A stretch of DNA of 64,000 bases, from positions 1 to 64,000 of the forward strand of contig JAEUQF010000175.1 in NCBI GenBank assembly GCA_016789745.1, given 5' to 3'. The position numbers and the translations under genes are program-made. Source of the DNA: Bryobacterales bacterium (GTDB taxonomy: Bacteria > Acidobacteriota > Terriglobia > Bryobacterales > Bryobacteraceae). The first letter of the stretch is position 1, and every line of letters begins with the position of its first letter. The notes beneath the pieces were generated by a model. It made no database searches and had not been told where the DNA came from. It saw nothing but the letters and a program-made list of their open reading frames with translations. This document shows, in pieces, positions 1 to 8,487 of this stretch.

Positions 1-2
1 CC

Positions 3-320
3 GTCGACATCGTCGAATCCGAGAACGACGTCGTTCTCAAGGCCGACCTGCCGGATGTGGACATGAAGAACATCAGCATCCAGATCGAGAAAGGCACGCT
101 GAGCCTGAAGGGCCATCGCAAGTTCGAGAACGAGAACAAAGGCAAGGGCTATCACCGCATCGAGCGCAGCTACGGCTCGTTCGCCCGCTACTTCTCGCTG
201 CCCGAAACGGTGGATGCCGAAAAGGTGGCCGCTGACTACAAGAACGGCGTGCTCACGATCACCCTTCCGAAGAAGGAGATCGCTAAGCCCCGCACCGTGA
301 CCGTAAACGTGAACCAGTAA
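3..320 (+). CDS. Hsp20/alpha-crystallin small heat shock protein (5' end outside window)
   Basis: This is the C-terminal part of an Hsp20-family holdase chaperone, which binds unfolding proteins in the cytoplasm without ATP. The open frame runs off the left edge of the window, so the true start is not visible; the internal GTG at 57 is not a credible start because conserved alpha-crystallin sequence precedes it (VVLKADLPDV). The core is recognisable: RIERSYGSFARYFSLP followed by the hallmark YKNGVLTITLPK near the end. A strong hairpin terminator follows about 40 bases after the stop, so this is the last gene of its transcript. Confidence 0.93.
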   Translation, partial: VDIVESENDVVLKADLPDVDMKNISIQIEKGTLSLKGHRKFENENKGKGYHRIERSYGSFARYFSLPETVDAEKVAADYKNGVLTITLPKKEIAKPRTVTVNVNQ

Positions 321-358
321 CCAACGCTGGTCTGAAAACTCGGTAAGAGCTAAGAAAT

Positions 359-389
359 GGCGGATCCCCACCCCGGGGGTCCGCCTTAT
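359..389 (+). terminator. Rho-independent terminator after the Hsp20 gene
   Basis: An 11-bp stem (359-369 paired with 375-385, one T-G wobble) closes a 5-base loop and is followed by a short T-rich stretch. It lies just after the Hsp20 stop and before the next gene on the same strand. Confidence 0.8.
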
Positions 390-426
390 CTGTTTACAAT
401 CGTACGCTGGATAGACTTGCTATGTG

Positions 427-1251
427 ATGCGTCTTGCCTGCCTTTCCCTCATCTCCTTCGGCCTCCTCACCAGCCAGGCCCACGCCGCCCTCATCATCAA
501 TGTCAACTACTCGGGCGACCCCCAATACCAGAGCGACTTCAACTCCGCCGCCGCCACCTGGCAGTCTCTCCTCATCGGCTACCAGAACGGGCTCGTCGTC
601 AACCGCACCGCTGGCAGCAGCTATTCCATCGGGCAGACCGTATCGAATGTCTTCATCGACGCCGCCGTCAGCCTGATTGATGGCGCCGGCGGCACCCTGG
701 GCAGCGCCGGCCCCGACCAGATCGTCCTCGATGCCGCCAGCTTCTACCTCACCACCGACGGCGCCATGCAGTTTGATTCCGCCGATTGGGCCTCCCTCAC
801 ACCCCAGGAGCGGCAAGCCGTAATCCTGCACGAGATGGCGCATGTGCTCGGCTTCGGCACGCTGTGGAATCTGAACGGCGTCTACACCAACGGCAGCGGC
901 GAATACACCGGCATCTTCGCCACGCAGGCCTGGCAGTCCGAGTTCGGACAATCCGGCACCCCGGATGTCGAACTCGGCGGCGGCACCGGCACCGCCAACG
1001 CACACTGGAATGAAGTGGATAACGGCGCGGGCACGACCGGCATCACGGATTCACAGAACCGCGACATGCGCGACGAACTGATGACCGGCTGGCTCAACTC
1101 CTCCATCTTTATCAGCAACATGACCATCGCCAGTTTCCGCGATATCGGGTTTACCCCGGTCACCACGGTTAGCAATCCCGAACCAGGTACCAGCGCCCTG
1201 CTCGGCCTGGGCTTGGTGGCGCTTGGCGTGGCAAAACGGCGCCGCCTGTAG
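427..1251 (+). CDS. Secreted PEP-CTERM protein with zinc-metalloprotease motif
   Basis: This is a 274-residue exported protein. The ATG at 427 is preferred over the GTG at 424; it begins a signal peptide ending near SQAHA. Around residues 135-144 is HEMAHVLGFG, which fits the HExxHxxGxxH-type zinc site of leishmanolysin-like metalloproteases, although the third ligand is not obvious. The C-terminus carries PEPG, a hydrophobic helix and a terminal KRRR, the PEP-CTERM signal that exosortase recognises in exopolysaccharide-producing bacteria. The likely role is a surface or matrix-associated protease. No exosortase gene is in the window. The protein is short for a metalloprotease and has no clear propeptide, so catalysis is an inference. 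Confidence 0.8.
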   Translation: MRLACLSLISFGLLTSQAHAALIINVNYSGDPQYQSDFNSAAATWQSLLIGYQNGLVVNRTAGSSYSIGQTVSNVFIDAAVSLIDGAGGTLGSAGPDQIVLDAASFYLTTDGAMQFDSADWASLTPQERQAVILHEMAHVLGFGTLWNLNGVYTNGSGEYTGIFATQAWQSEFGQSGTPDVELGGGTGTANAHWNEVDNGAGTTGITDSQNRDMRDELMTGWLNSSIFISNMTIASFRDIGFTPVTTVSNPEPGTSALLGLGLVALGVAKRRRL

Positions 1252-1281
1252 AGCCCGGCACCGGCTTGCCATAATGGACGG

Positions 1282-2694
1282 ATGGCAGTAAGCGAGCCGG
1301 CGCGCCCGGCCCAAGGCATTATCGGGCTGGTGCGCGAATCCCTATCCGGCTCGGATCAGGACTACACCACCGGAGACCTGGGCCGTTCCATCCTGCTGCT
1401 GGCGATTCCCATGATCCTGGAGATGCTCATGGAGTCGCTGTTCGGCATCGTCGATGCCTTCTTCGTCTCCGGGCTCGGCACCCAAGCCGTAGCCGCGGTG
1501 GCCCTCACGGAGGCCATCCTGACCATCATCTTTGGCGTAGCCATTGGCCTGAGCATGGCGGCGACGGCGATGGTGGCGCGGCGCATGGGCGAAAAGGATC
1601 AGGGAGGCGCCTCGATCGCGGCCGTGCAGGCCATCTGGATCGGCATCTTCTGTGCCGTGCCGGTAGCGCTCGGCGGCCTCATTTACGCGCCGGAGCTGCT
1701 CCGGCTCATGGGCGGCGACGAGCACGTGATCCGCACCGGCACCATCTACACCCGCACCATCCTGGGCGGCTGCGTCACCGTTTTTCTGCTGTTTCTGAAT
1801 AACGCCATCTTCCGGGGCGCGGGTGACGCCGCCATCGCCATGCGCGCGCTGTGGATCTCCAACCTCATCAACATCATCCTAAATCCCTGCCTGATCCGCG
1901 GCTGGGGCCCGTTCCCCGAACTCGGCCTGCTCGGATCAGCGGTCGGCACCACCATCGGGCGCGGCTGCGGTGTGGCATTCCAATTTTGGGTGCTGTTCGG
2001 CGGCATGTCGCGGCTGACGGTGAACCGCTCCCAAATCGGCGTCGACTTCCCCGTACTTTGGAAACTGGCGCGGGTGTCGGCCACCGGCATCGCTCAATTC
2101 CTGGTTTCGACGGCCAGTTGGCTGGGCTTGGTACGCATCATCGCACTCTCCGGCGCCGCTGCCCTCGCCGGCTATATGCTGGCCCTCCGCATGGTCATCT
2201 TCATCATTCTGCCCGCCTGGGGACTCTGCAACGCCGCCGCCACCATGGTCGGCCAAAGCCTGGGCGCCGGCAAGCCCGACCGCGCCGAAAAGGCCGTCTA
2301 CGCCGCCGGGCGCTACAACATGGCCTTCCTGATGACCGTGGCCCTTGGCTTCATCTTCGGGGCCGAGCACCTGTTGCGCATCTTTTCCTCAGACCCGGAG
2401 GTGATCCGCTATGGCGTCGCCTGTCTGCGCTACGTCAGCTACGGCTACGGTTTCTACGCCTGGGGTATGGTGACCGTGCAGGCCTTCAACGGCGCTGGCG
2501 ACACGACCACTCCCACCCTGATCAACCTCGCCTGCCAGTGGGCGTTACAGATTCCGCTGGCGTGGGCGCTATCCTCAGGTCTGGGCCTTGGCGCCACGGG
2601 CGTCTTCGCGGCTATGACGATCTCCGAGTCGGTATTGGCACTAATCGGCCTATGGGCCTTCCGCCGCGGATCCTGGAAGGAGCAGAAGATTTAA
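1282..2694 (+). CDS. MATE family multidrug/cation antiporter
   Basis: This 470-residue inner-membrane protein has about twelve hydrophobic helices arranged as two homologous halves. Typical MATE signatures are visible: an N-terminal IPMILEMLMESLFGIVDAFF helix, VGQSLGAGKPDRAEKA at the start of the second half, and FNGAGDTTTPT. Members export drugs or cationic metabolites in exchange for H+ or Na+. Length matches the family (about 450-480). About 40 residues of polar sequence precede the first helix. The stop codon overlaps the stop of the convergent DUF2461 gene. Substrate cannot be read from sequence. Confidence 0.9.
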   Translation: MAVSEPARPAQGIIGLVRESLSGSDQDYTTGDLGRSILLLAIPMILEMLMESLFGIVDAFFVSGLGTQAVAAVALTEAILTIIFGVAIGLSMAATAMVARRMGEKDQGGASIAAVQAIWIGIFCAVPVALGGLIYAPELLRLMGGDEHVIRTGTIYTRTILGGCVTVFLLFLNNAIFRGAGDAAIAMRALWISNLINIILNPCLIRGWGPFPELGLLGSAVGTTIGRGCGVAFQFWVLFGGMSRLTVNRSQIGVDFPVLWKLARVSATGIAQFLVSTASWLGLVRIIALSGAAALAGYMLALRMVIFIILPAWGLCNAAATMVGQSLGAGKPDRAEKAVYAAGRYNMAFLMTVALGFIFGAEHLLRIFSSDPEVIRYGVACLRYVSYGYGFYAWGMVTVQAFNGAGDTTTPTLINLACQWALQIPLAWALSSGLGLGATGVFAAMTISESVLALIGLWAFRRGSWKEQKI

Positions 2695-3413
2695 CGGCGC
2701 GGCGGCTCTATCCGCAGCGGGTCCTTCTTCTTCAATGCCAGCGCCGCGTTCAGATACTCGATAAACGGCGCCATCAGCTCGAACCGGTCCCCGATCTGTT
2801 TGGCAAACGCGGGCTTGTGGGTGTCCGCCAGCGGGATATCGGTCTTGAACAGAATGTAGTGTTTGTAACGCACCAGGTCCGCCGCCGGATGATCGGGAAG
2901 AAAGCCTTTGGGTAGCCTCGTGAGCTGCTCGCCCTCCAGACCACCCATCACTTTCTTCAGCTTCGGCTGGGCCAGAATCTTTCGCAATTCTTCGTGGTTC
3001 TCACCCACATACGATCGCAGCAGCCGCAGCACGTCCGAAGGCGGCATGTAGATGCCTCCGCCCACCTCCACCTCTTCGGCCGTAATGCTGACGTAGTACC
3101 CGCCAAAGAAATCCCCTTTCGCCCCGCCTTTGTGGAACGACGCCGCGATGTTCGTCTTGTACGGCGTCTTATCCTTGGCAAAGCGTGTGTCGCGGTAGAT
3201 GCGGAAGATCGCCTTCTTCGGCTCGGTGATGTACGAAGGCGCGAACTTCACCAGTCTAGCGTTCAGCACCTCCACCAGCTCCGCCATGGGCTGCCAGACC
3301 TGGGTGTCGAACTGCTCCTTGCGCGGCTGGAACCACTCGCGGCTGTTGTTCTTCTTTAACTGCCGCAGGAACTGGATCCCCTCCTCGGGGAAGCCGGAAA
3401 AGGCGTGGCTCAC
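2691..3413 (-). CDS. DUF2461 family protein
   Basis: This 240-residue protein matches the DUF2461/TIGR02453 family, whose function is unknown. Family-typical stretches are FLRQLKKNNSREWF near the N-terminus, then IFRIYRDTRFAKDKTPYKTN and GGYYVSI, with the expected length. I chose the GTG at 3413 because AGGAG lies seven bases upstream. A longer frame with an ATG at 3461 would run through the murB start. The stop overlaps that of the MATE gene (convergent pair), and only 25 bases separate its start from that of murB. Confidence 0.85.
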   Translation of the reverse strand: MSHAFSGFPEEGIQFLRQLKKNNSREWFQPRKEQFDTQVWQPMAELVEVLNARLVKFAPSYITEPKKAIFRIYRDTRFAKDKTPYKTNIAASFHKGGAKGDFFGGYYVSITAEEVEVGGGIYMPPSDVLRLLRSYVGENHEELRKILAQPKLKKVMGGLEGEQLTRLPKGFLPDHPAADLVRYKHYILFKTDIPLADTHKPAFAKQIGDRFELMAPFIEYLNAALALKKKDPLRIEPPRR

Positions 3414-3420
3414 GGCGCAA

Positions 3421-3425
3421 CTCCT
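3421..3425 (-). promoter_or_regulatory. Ribosome binding site deciding the DUF2461 start
   Basis: Read on the minus strand this is AGGAG, seven bases before the GTG at 3413. It supports that start over the ATG at 3461. Confidence 0.7.
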
Positions 3426-3438
3426 ATAATCAGAAGGA

Positions 3439-4431
3439 ATGTCTCGCACCTCATCCGTCATGGATGCCCTGGCGCGGTTGTCTGGAGTCCAGTGTCACCA
3501 AGACGAGCCGTTACGTCAACACACCCGCTTTGGAATCGGCGGCCCGGCCCGCTGGCTCATCGATATTTCGTCGCAGGCGTCCTTCGTGGAAGCCGTCCGT
3601 GCCCTGAACGCCGCCGCCGCGCCGTTCCTGGTTCTGGGCGGCGGTTCGAACCTCGTGGTGTCCGATGCCGGCGTCGATACCGTGGTTCTGCGGTTTGCCG
3701 GTAAGGCCCTACACATCGAGGGCGACCTGCTTACGGTCGAATCCGGAGCCGTCTTGCAGGACGTGGTGGATGCCAGCATCGTGGCGGGTCTGGCCGGACT
3801 GCACACCATGACGGGAATTCCCGGCTGGGTAGGCGGCGCGGTGTATGGAAACGCGGGGGCTTACGGCCACTCGATACATGAATTCGTGCGCGAAGTCGTA
3901 CTCATCGATGGTGCCGAGGTGCGCACTATAGATAACTCCGCGTGCGAATTCGCCTACCGTGAGAGTATCTTCAAACGCCGCAAAGACTGGATCATCCTCG
4001 CCACCACCCTCCAGTTGCTCCCCGGCGATTCCATAGCCCTGGCTGCCAAGGCTCACGAGATCCGATCCATCCGCGATGCCAAGTACCCACCCACCATGCG
4101 CTGCGCGGGTAGCATTTTCAAGAACCTGCTGTTCCGGGATTTGCCGCCGGCGGTGCAGAGCCAAGTCCCCCCGTCACTGGTCCGGGAGGGCAAAGTTCCG
4201 GCGGCGTGGTTCCTGGAGCAAGTGGGTGCGAAGGGGTTGCGGTTCGGCGATATTCAGGTAGCGGACTACCATGCCAACCTGATCTATAACGACGGTGAAG
4301 GGACGGCGACGGACGTGCGGCGTGCAACCGCCGAATTGAAGGCAAGGGTGGACGCGCGATTCCACTTCCAGATCGAAGAGGAAGTGCAGTACGTTGGCTT
4401 CGCTACAGGCGGCGGCGCCGGCGCCGTTTGA
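3439..4431 (+). CDS. murB: UDP-N-acetylmuramate dehydrogenase MurB
   Basis: MurB reduces UDP-GlcNAc-enolpyruvate to UDP-MurNAc with NADPH and FAD, the second committed step of peptidoglycan precursor synthesis in the cytoplasm. At 330 residues it has the usual size. The FAD domain is visible (NTRFGIGGPA-like HTRFGIGGPA, then LGGGSNLVVSD), followed by GIPGWVGGAVYGNAGAYG, YRESIFK and the GSIFKN motif that holds the catalytic serine. The C-terminal segment EEEVQYVG holds the conserved acid. The ATG at 3439 has no spaced Shine-Dalgarno; an ATG at 3460 is an alternative. A TATAAT box ends eight bases upstream of 3439. Confidence 0.95.
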   Translation: MSRTSSVMDALARLSGVQCHQDEPLRQHTRFGIGGPARWLIDISSQASFVEAVRALNAAAAPFLVLGGGSNLVVSDAGVDTVVLRFAGKALHIEGDLLTVESGAVLQDVVDASIVAGLAGLHTMTGIPGWVGGAVYGNAGAYGHSIHEFVREVVLIDGAEVRTIDNSACEFAYRESIFKRRKDWIILATTLQLLPGDSIALAAKAHEIRSIRDAKYPPTMRCAGSIFKNLLFRDLPPAVQSQVPPSLVREGKVPAAWFLEQVGAKGLRFGDIQVADYHANLIYNDGEGTATDVRRATAELKARVDARFHFQIEEEVQYVGFATGGGAGAV

Positions 4432-4603
4432 ATGGTAGGTCCTCAGGCAGGAACAGCCGCAAGGCCGTGAGCAGCAGCGCGACAATCAGAATAGGCGCCA
4501 CAGCTACCCACGCCCCCCACCAATCGCCATCGATCCAGGCCTGCAGCAGCCGCCCGATCGTTCTGACAAATTCAGCCTCACCGCCGGCACTGGCAAGAAT
4601 CAT
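4403..4603 (-). CDS. Small single-pass membrane protein, unknown
   Basis: This is a 66-residue open frame with a soluble N-terminus, one hydrophobic helix (VAVAPILIVALLLTALRLFL) and a very basic tail (KRRRRRRL), which predicts N-out, C-in topology. It converges on murB and overlaps its end by 29 bases. The Shine-Dalgarno is weak. No family is recognised. It is kept because it fills an otherwise empty gap and looks like a real membrane segment, but it could be spurious. Confidence 0.4.
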   Translation of the reverse strand: MILASAGGEAEFVRTIGRLLQAWIDGDWWGAWVAVAPILIVALLLTALRLFLPEDLPFKRRRRRRL

Positions 4604-4694
4604 ACCTGAGCAAGCGTAAATGGAGCCCTCTTTCCCTCATCAGGACGTGATCCACGTGGAACCACTCCCACCGCCAGAGGGGGAATAGAACGCC

Positions 4695-4741
4695 AGAAAA
4701 CAGAAGCCACCTGTCCGGCATCAAACAGCCGGAGCGGGTGG
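4695..4741 (-). terminator. Terminator of the bamA-ompH transcript
   Basis: CCACC and TCCGGC (4707-4719) pair with GCCGGA and GGTGG (4729-4741) around an 8-base loop with a small internal bulge. On the minus strand the stem is followed by a T-rich run. It lies directly after the ompH stop. Confidence 0.7.
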
Positions 4742-4765
4742 CATTAGTGGAGGGGTAAACGTCCG

Positions 4766-5365
4766 TTACTTCTTGGTGGCGGGCGGTACGGGCTTGGGCG
4801 CCGTGGCGGGAGGCTTCACCGCACCGGCAGGAGGCGCTGCGGTCAGCCCACCGGCACCCTTGTCATAGGCGTCAATAATATCTTTGGTCACATCCGAATC
4901 GGCGGATGCATACAATACGGGGGTCTGCTGCGAGCTGACGTCCAGGATCAGCGAGTAGCCCTTCTCCTTGGCGTACTTATCGATGATGGCCATCATCTTC
5001 CCGCCAAGTTCTTGAAAAACCTTCTGCTGTTCGCCTTCCAACTCCTGGCTGGCGTCTTCCAGGTCGCGGTTGTAGCTTTTGGTCTGCGTGTCGATATCGA
5101 CCATCAGCTTCCGCTTCTGGTCTTCGCTCAGTACCGTCGACTTCTGCAGCTGTGCCTGGAGCTGCTGGATGCCCTGCTGCTTGGCCTCCAACTGCTTCTT
5201 CTTCGGCGCAAAGCGCGTTTCCAACTCGCCGATCGCCTTCTGCCCATCCTTGGTGCTGGCGATTGCGGCGTTGATATTGATGATGCCGACCTTGGATTGG
5301 GCGGCGGCCATTCCCACAAACTGGGCCCCGACCAGCGTTAACAGCAACAGCTGCTTGCGATGCAT
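4766..5365 (-). CDS. OmpH/Skp family periplasmic chaperone
   Basis: Skp-like chaperones hold unfolded outer-membrane proteins in the periplasm and hand them to the BAM complex. This 199-residue protein has a signal peptide ending near GMAAAQ, the family opening KVGIININAAIAST, and a long charged coiled-coil region (about residues 35-130). A proline/alanine-rich tail follows, beyond the usual family length. The ATG at 5365 has AAGGAG eight bases upstream; a GTG three codons earlier overlaps that site and is less likely. It lies 74 bases after bamA on the same strand, the classical bamA-skp arrangement. Confidence 0.92.
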   Translation of the reverse strand: MHRKQLLLLTLVGAQFVGMAAAQSKVGIININAAIASTKDGQKAIGELETRFAPKKKQLEAKQQGIQQLQAQLQKSTVLSEDQKRKLMVDIDTQTKSYNRDLEDASQELEGEQQKVFQELGGKMMAIIDKYAKEKGYSLILDVSSQQTPVLYASADSDVTKDIIDAYDKGAGGLTAAPPAGAVKPPATAPKPVPPATKK

Positions 5366-5439
5366 CCTGATCACTCCTTGACGATTTCTCTAATACTGTA
5401 ACCTGTCTGTTGCAACTCGTGGTGTTCCCATATCGGCCG

Positions 5440-8391
5440 CTAGAACGTGCGGCTGATCGTGAAACGGAACGTACTCTTCCGCTCAAAGAACGGCGTGGCG
5501 GACCCAATGCTCGACACGGCGTTGATGAACGAGGCATTGTTGGGGAACAACGAGCGGTCCGCGACAATGGGCGGCACCAGGAAGTCGCGATAAAGCATGG
5601 GGTTGTACGCCCAGTACAGACGGAATGGAGCGTTCACCACGGGCATCATGATTTGCAGTTCCCAGCCGACGGACATGCGCATCTTGTCGGTGCCGGGCGC
5701 GATAATCGCCTGCTTGCCAAAGTTCGCCTGCGGGAACGCCGAGTTCAACTCCGCCAGACGCCCTTCGTTCAGGCTGAGCTGGTCCTTGCGCGAGATCTTG
5801 TTCAATCCAACGTCGGCAAACGCCGCCAGCACCACCGGACCGACAATCGGGATGCGGTACTCGAAGTTCGTCACACCCTGCGTGTCACCGCCGGGGAAGA
5901 TCACCTGGTAGGTCGGGATTTCCTTTGTCACCGTGACAAACTGCTCCACACCATCGACGATCTGCTTCTGCTGGCGCGCCGAACCGTCGGCGTTCAGCAG
6001 CGGAACCGCAGCGCGACTCGGGATGTAGGCGATCGGGCTGACGCCCCAGATGTCGAAGCCGCGGATGTCGTTCTCACCGCCCATGTAGAAGCGGTTGAAC
6101 GGCGGTGCCGACCGGCCGCCATAACCCGTGACGAAGCGGCCCAGGAAGTGGGCGCCGATCACGTGACCCTTGAAGATGCCGCGGCGGAAGTACTTCATAT
6201 CCAGCGTCGGCTCAATCATGTTCACGTTGCCGCCCAGCACGCTACCGGCGAACATACCCGTGAAGTAGATACTCTTGCCGCGGCTGGGGGTGATCGGATG
6301 GTCCACCGTATTGTAGGTGTAGGAAGGAATCACCTGACTGGTGCGGATGCCGCTCAGCGAGTTCGGCCCGCTTAGGCCCTGGAAGTTGATGTACTCGAAG
6401 TAGTTCCGGGAAGCCGGACTCAGCGTCTGGATGTTCGAACGGTTGTAGCCGTAGCTCAACCCGACGCGGGCAAAGCTGCGCCGCAGCTGGTAGCTGGTAT
6501 AGACGGTGAAGCCCGCGCCGTTCGACACATAATTTAACAAGTTGTCGCGGCCGAACGACTCGTAGAGCGGAATCAGGTTGCGCCCCGACAGCAGCGATAC
6601 TTCACGCGCCTGATCGAAGTTGAACCGCTGGGTGAAGATCGTGAAACCCGCCTGGATGGGCCGGTCGAACAGGTACGGCTCCGTGAAGCCGAACGTGACG
6701 TCGCGGACGCGGTCGCCCAACTGCGAGTTGATGGAAAGCGTCTCGCCTAGGCCCAGGAAGTTGTTGGTGGAATAGCCGAAGCCGATGAAGCTGCCAGCGA
6801 TACCCGACACGCCGCCATTCAGCTGCACGCTGTTGCGGCCGCGCTCCTTCACCTTGAGGGTGATGTCCACCGTGCTGGTCTTGGTATCGCGGGTGATGGT
6901 GGCCGCTTCATTTTCCTTCAGCACTTCGAAGTAGCCCAGCTGGTTCAGGCGCAGCAGGCTCACTTCCCACAACTGCGTATTATAGATGTCGCCTTCGTCG
7001 ATCAGCAGTTCGCGGCGAATGACCTTGTCGCGCGTGGTCACGTTGCCCGAAAAATCGATGCGGCGCACAAAGAACTGCTTGCCTTCATCCACCGTCAGCG
7101 TCATGTCCAGCTTGTCGGTGTTGGGCAGGATGTCGAAGTTCGGTTCCGGCACGAAATCGATATAGCCGAACTGGCCGTACAGCTTGCGCATGTTCTCCAG
7201 ACCCTTGCGCAGCTTGGCCGTCGAGAAGATATCGCCCTCGCCCATCTGGAACAGGGGCCGCATCAGCGTGTCCGGAGTACGGAAGAGCTTCACGCCCACG
7301 AAGTTGATTTTGTTCAACTTGTACAGGCGGCCCTCTTCGATGGGAACCGTGATGTCGGCGCGCTTGCCCGGCTTGTTGGGGTAAAACAGCGGGATCTTGA
7401 AGCCGCCGCCGCCCGTGTCACGCATGGTCAGCGTGTGATCCAGGGCGCGCGCCGTAAAGTAGCCCTTCTCCTGGTAGAAGTTGCGGACGCGGTCCTTATC
7501 CTCTTCCAGCTTGGTGGAATCGAAGCTCTTGGCGAAAAGACTCTCGAACAGAATCGAGTGCGGGATGCCGATGGGGCGCAGATTGCGCATCGCACGAATC
7601 ACGACGCGGTCGCTGAAGACCGTATTGTTCTCAATCGTGATCGTGCCGACCTTAACTTTCGGACCCTCGTTGACGCGGAACACCACCTCCAACGAGGACG
7701 GCGGAATCTGGCGGACATCCGGCTCAACGTTGGCGAACTGGCGCCCGCGCTCGGCCAGGAACTCCTTCAGGACGTTCGTGGCGCGCTGAACTTTATTCGG
7801 ATCGTACTGAGTTTCCACCGAAAGGCCGACGCGGCGGTCCTTAAACCGGTCCAGGATTTCCGAGACCGTGATCGACTTCATGCCCTCGTATTTAATGGAG
7901 CGGACCACGCGGCGCTCGGTCAGCATGAAGCGGATGATCCAGCCGGTGGTGCCGGCTTCGCGCTGCAGGCTGATATCGTCGAATCGGCCGGAGTTCCACA
8001 GCGCCATGAAGTCGCGGTGCAGGGTGTCTTCGTCCACCCGGTCGCCCTTGCGGCTGACAATCAGCGCGCGCAGGGTGTCCTGGGGAACGCGCCGCGACCC
8101 GCGAAATTCAATGGCCTCAATGACATCCTCGACAGGACCGGGCGCTGGTTTCGCCTCGTCGGCGGGCTTGGGGGATTCGAGCTTTGGTTGTTGGGGCTTC
8201 GGCGTGTCCGGTTGAGGAGTCTGCGGCGGTGCCGTCTGCGGGACCGTCTCAAACGGATTCGCCTTCTTCTGCTGGGGTGGGGGAGGGGCCGGCTGCTGTG
8301 CCTGTGGGTACGCGAGAGGGCTGACCCCGACCAGACATGCAAGTTGCCACAGAACGAGCGTGGGCAGGCCTCCGGGCCTGGAGAACATCAT
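5440..8391 (-). CDS. bamA: Outer membrane protein assembly factor BamA
   Basis: BamA is the beta-barrel core that folds and inserts outer-membrane proteins. This 983-residue protein has a signal peptide, then a 60-residue proline/glutamine-rich linker (about 30-90) that typical BamA lacks. Five POTRA-like units follow; their starts are marked by AIEFRGSRRV, SIKYEGMKS, TITIENNTVF, KINFVGVKLF and RIDFSGNVTT. The C-terminal 16-stranded barrel carries the IRGF motif of the conserved L6 loop and ends in phenylalanine (ISRTF), the BAM insertion signal. It is longer than E. coli BamA (810). The downstream ompH/skp gene supports the call. Confidence 0.96.
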   Translation of the reverse strand: MMFSRPGGLPTLVLWQLACLVGVSPLAYPQAQQPAPPPPQQKKANPFETVPQTAPPQTPQPDTPKPQQPKLESPKPADEAKPAPGPVEDVIEAIEFRGSRRVPQDTLRALIVSRKGDRVDEDTLHRDFMALWNSGRFDDISLQREAGTTGWIIRFMLTERRVVRSIKYEGMKSITVSEILDRFKDRRVGLSVETQYDPNKVQRATNVLKEFLAERGRQFANVEPDVRQIPPSSLEVVFRVNEGPKVKVGTITIENNTVFSDRVVIRAMRNLRPIGIPHSILFESLFAKSFDSTKLEEDKDRVRNFYQEKGYFTARALDHTLTMRDTGGGGFKIPLFYPNKPGKRADITVPIEEGRLYKLNKINFVGVKLFRTPDTLMRPLFQMGEGDIFSTAKLRKGLENMRKLYGQFGYIDFVPEPNFDILPNTDKLDMTLTVDEGKQFFVRRIDFSGNVTTRDKVIRRELLIDEGDIYNTQLWEVSLLRLNQLGYFEVLKENEAATITRDTKTSTVDITLKVKERGRNSVQLNGGVSGIAGSFIGFGYSTNNFLGLGETLSINSQLGDRVRDVTFGFTEPYLFDRPIQAGFTIFTQRFNFDQAREVSLLSGRNLIPLYESFGRDNLLNYVSNGAGFTVYTSYQLRRSFARVGLSYGYNRSNIQTLSPASRNYFEYINFQGLSGPNSLSGIRTSQVIPSYTYNTVDHPITPSRGKSIYFTGMFAGSVLGGNVNMIEPTLDMKYFRRGIFKGHVIGAHFLGRFVTGYGGRSAPPFNRFYMGGENDIRGFDIWGVSPIAYIPSRAAVPLLNADGSARQQKQIVDGVEQFVTVTKEIPTYQVIFPGGDTQGVTNFEYRIPIVGPVVLAAFADVGLNKISRKDQLSLNEGRLAELNSAFPQANFGKQAIIAPGTDKMRMSVGWELQIMMPVVNAPFRLYWAYNPMLYRDFLVPPIVADRSLFPNNASFINAVSSIGSATPFFERKSTFRFTISRTF

Positions 8392-8487
8392 CTAGACAAC
8401 GGTCCTTTCCTCTCTGCGCCTCTAACCGAGACGTTTCATCTCCTCAGCTGGTTTCGCGAGACCAATGGGTAGGTGGAAACGAATTCC

